DNA of 64,000 nt from M3007 sp041392625 (GTDB lineage Bacteria; Bacteroidota; Bacteroidia; Chitinophagales; Saprospiraceae): the NCBI GenBank assembly GCA_041392625.1, contig JAWKLR010000001.1:270916-334915 (forward strand), read 5' to 3'. The notes beneath the pieces were generated by a model. It saw only the letters and a program-made list of their open reading frames with translations, had not been told where the DNA came from and did not search any database. How positions within the stretch are numbered: the stretch's first letter is position 1; every line of letters starts with the position of its first letter. Shown here piece by piece: positions 62,809-64,000 of this stretch. Made by a program: the position numbers and the translations under genes.

Positions 62809-63726
62809 ATGGAATTTGGTAAACTACCATCAATAGATCGGGTGGATTTTTCTCTCCCTTCAGAACCGGCTGGAAATGCCCACCTGCTTTCCGGGCTGAA
62901 TGGAAATGGAGGTGAAGGCCATATATATCTTGGGGCGACGGGCTACAACATGAAGCCCTGGATTGGTAAATGGTATCCGGCAGGGATTAGAGATCGGGAC
63001 ATGCTCCTGCACTATGGGCGGCAATTTAATACCATTGAACACAACACGACCCACTACCGAGTCCCGGACGAAACTATGGTGCAGCGCTGGATCGATGAAA
63101 CGCCGGATGATTTTCGGTTTTGTCCTAAAATCCCTCAGCGAATCAGTCACGCTCATGATTTGGGCCTGCACTCCGGACTGCTGGAAGAGTTTTTGATGCG
63201 GATGGACCAATTGCAAGTGCGGATGGGCTGTTGTTTTATTCAATTACCCCCCAATTTTTCCGCAAGTCAGGTGCCGGCCCTCAACCGCTTTCTTCGCAAA
63301 TGGCCCGGCCACATACCTCTGGCTGTAGAGGTGCGGCATTCCAGTTTTTTTCAGCAAACAGCCGCTGCAGAAGCCTATTTTGATTGCCTCTCCGAGCACA
63401 AGGTTTGCGCAGTGATTACCGATGTTGCAGGCCGACGTGATGTATGCCATATGCGGCTCACCGCCCCAAGGGTAATGGTGCGGTTTGTGGGCAATGGACT
63501 GGTTCCAACGGATTACAGCCGGATTAATGATTGGGTGGACCGCCTCGGATACTGGTATCGGGAAGGAATCAATGCGTTTTATTTTTTCACCCACGAACCC
63601 GATAACCTACTGGCCCCTGATTTAGCTGTTTATACGGGAGAAACCATAAACAAAAAGATTCCTGAAATTTCATGTAGATGGCCGGAAGCATTACCCGAAC
63701 CTCCCAAGCAAGGAACGCTATTTTAG
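62809..63726 (+). CDS. DUF72 domain protein (YecE-like)
   Basis: A 305-residue protein with the TIM-barrel-like DUF72 fold: YLGATGYNMKPWIGKWYPAG, FNTIEHNTTHYRVPDETMV, FRFCPKIPQRISHAHDL, GCCFIQLPPNFSASQ, AVEVRHSSFF and YFFTHEPDN near the end. The first 40 residues are a variable extension. Function is unknown; some members have been linked to metal or nucleic-acid chemistry but none of that is visible here. The ATG at 62809 lies right after GACCACT repeat words. Confidence 0.85.
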   Translation: MEFGKLPSIDRVDFSLPSEPAGNAHLLSGLNGNGGEGHIYLGATGYNMKPWIGKWYPAGIRDRDMLLHYGRQFNTIEHNTTHYRVPDETMVQRWIDETPDDFRFCPKIPQRISHAHDLGLHSGLLEEFLMRMDQLQVRMGCCFIQLPPNFSASQVPALNRFLRKWPGHIPLAVEVRHSSFFQQTAAAEAYFDCLSEHKVCAVITDVAGRRDVCHMRLTAPRVMVRFVGNGLVPTDYSRINDWVDRLGYWYREGINAFYFFTHEPDNLLAPDLAVYTGETINKKIPEISCRWPEALPEPPKQGTLF

Positions 63727-63735
63727 TTTGGAAGG

Positions 63736-64000
63736 GCGAATTTGTTTATGAAAAATGATGAATTGTTGATGCGCCCTCCGGGCTAGGATGATAAGTTGAT
63801 GTTTGGGCGGAAAACTCTAATCGGGAATGTGCATCCATCAACAATCGGAAATCATGTAATCGGAAATCGGAAATCACTTAGTTCGCCACTGCGAGGCTCT
63901 GTTTGTTTGTTTATGAAAAATGATGAATTGTTGATGCGCCCTCCGGGCTAGGATGATAAGTTGATGTTTGGGCGGAAAACTCTAATCAGGAATGTATATC
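63736..64000. repeat. hairpin-repeat array continuing past the window
   Basis: Tandem units with GCCC-TCC-GGGC at about 63773-63783 and 63938-63948, a period of 165 bp. Between them are GGGCGGAAAACTCTAATC, an AATCGGAAATC block, and a partly decayed GCCACTGCGAGGC stem near 63885. The array is in the same orientation as the one at 62.3-62.8 kb. Confidence 0.88.

Noticed and set aside
1..64000. tRNA, rRNA or tmRNA genes
   Set aside because: I scanned the intergenic stretches by eye for cloverleaf, TTCGAATC-type loops and rRNA cores and found none; a covariance search would be decisive.

Overview
The window looks like chromosomal DNA of a Bacteroidota bacterium, most like the Saprospiria/Lewinella-type lineages. 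The evidence is secreted proteins ending in type IX secretion (T9SS) sorting domains, GEVED and BNR/VPS10 domains, TAnnTTTG-type -7 promoter elements, near-absence of Shine-Dalgarno sequences, and the fabH-efp-accB-accC order. I see no rRNA, tRNA, CRISPR, prophage or plasmid functions. Assignment below phylum level is inference.

Layout. 0-5.6 kb: a broken DUF2911 gene, then a rightward run with agmatine deiminase and N-carbamoylputrescine amidase (putrescine synthesis), a biotin-dependent acyl-CoA carboxylase carboxyltransferase, a CAT-fold acetyltransferase-like protein and a TfoX-N protein. 5.6-14.2 kb: leftward genes (secreted protein, aminotransferase, SbcC, SbcD, a frameshifted purN, a UbiA prenyltransferase) and a DUF3179 lipoprotein. 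14.4-18.8 kb: DUF2147 protein, then fabH, efp, accB and accC (fatty-acid initiation and translation). 19-25.6 kb: a broken MsbA-like ABC transporter, secreted proteins, ornithine aminotransferase and a GH53 galactanase lipoprotein. 25.8-35.8 kb: a large T9SS-exported BNR/GEVED protein facing two heavily frameshifted T9SS-type genes. 36-42 kb: a DnaE-type polymerase gene with many frameshifts and an intact dinB, separated by an IS3-family element. 42-50.6 kb: RtcB, an outer-membrane protein, an M64 peptidase with neighbouring exported proteins, and RmuC. 50.6-52.8 kb: repeat arrays around a decayed IS4-type transposase. 52.8-63.7 kb: lpxB, mutS2 (two in-frame stops), threonine aldolase, a T9SS protein, an arginyl-transferase-like protein, a carboxynorspermidine dehydrogenase-like protein, an OmpR-type regulator and a DUF72 protein.

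Two themes cut across the genes. First, a modular intergenic repeat family recurs at about 14.8, 39.1/40.6, 50.7-51.1, 52.4-52.8, 60.0, 62.3-62.8 and 63.7-64.0 kb. Its main hairpins share one architecture: GC stems closed by C-G around a three-base T-N-C loop (G-N-A on the other strand), with every choice of N present. Both insertion sequences in the window lie inside members of this family. Second, many genes are broken by frameshifts. In purN and the ABC transporter several lesions are one-base losses in homopolymers while protein similarity stays high, which points to uncorrected sequencing errors at least there. The 30-40.6 kb stretch could be error, real decay or both.
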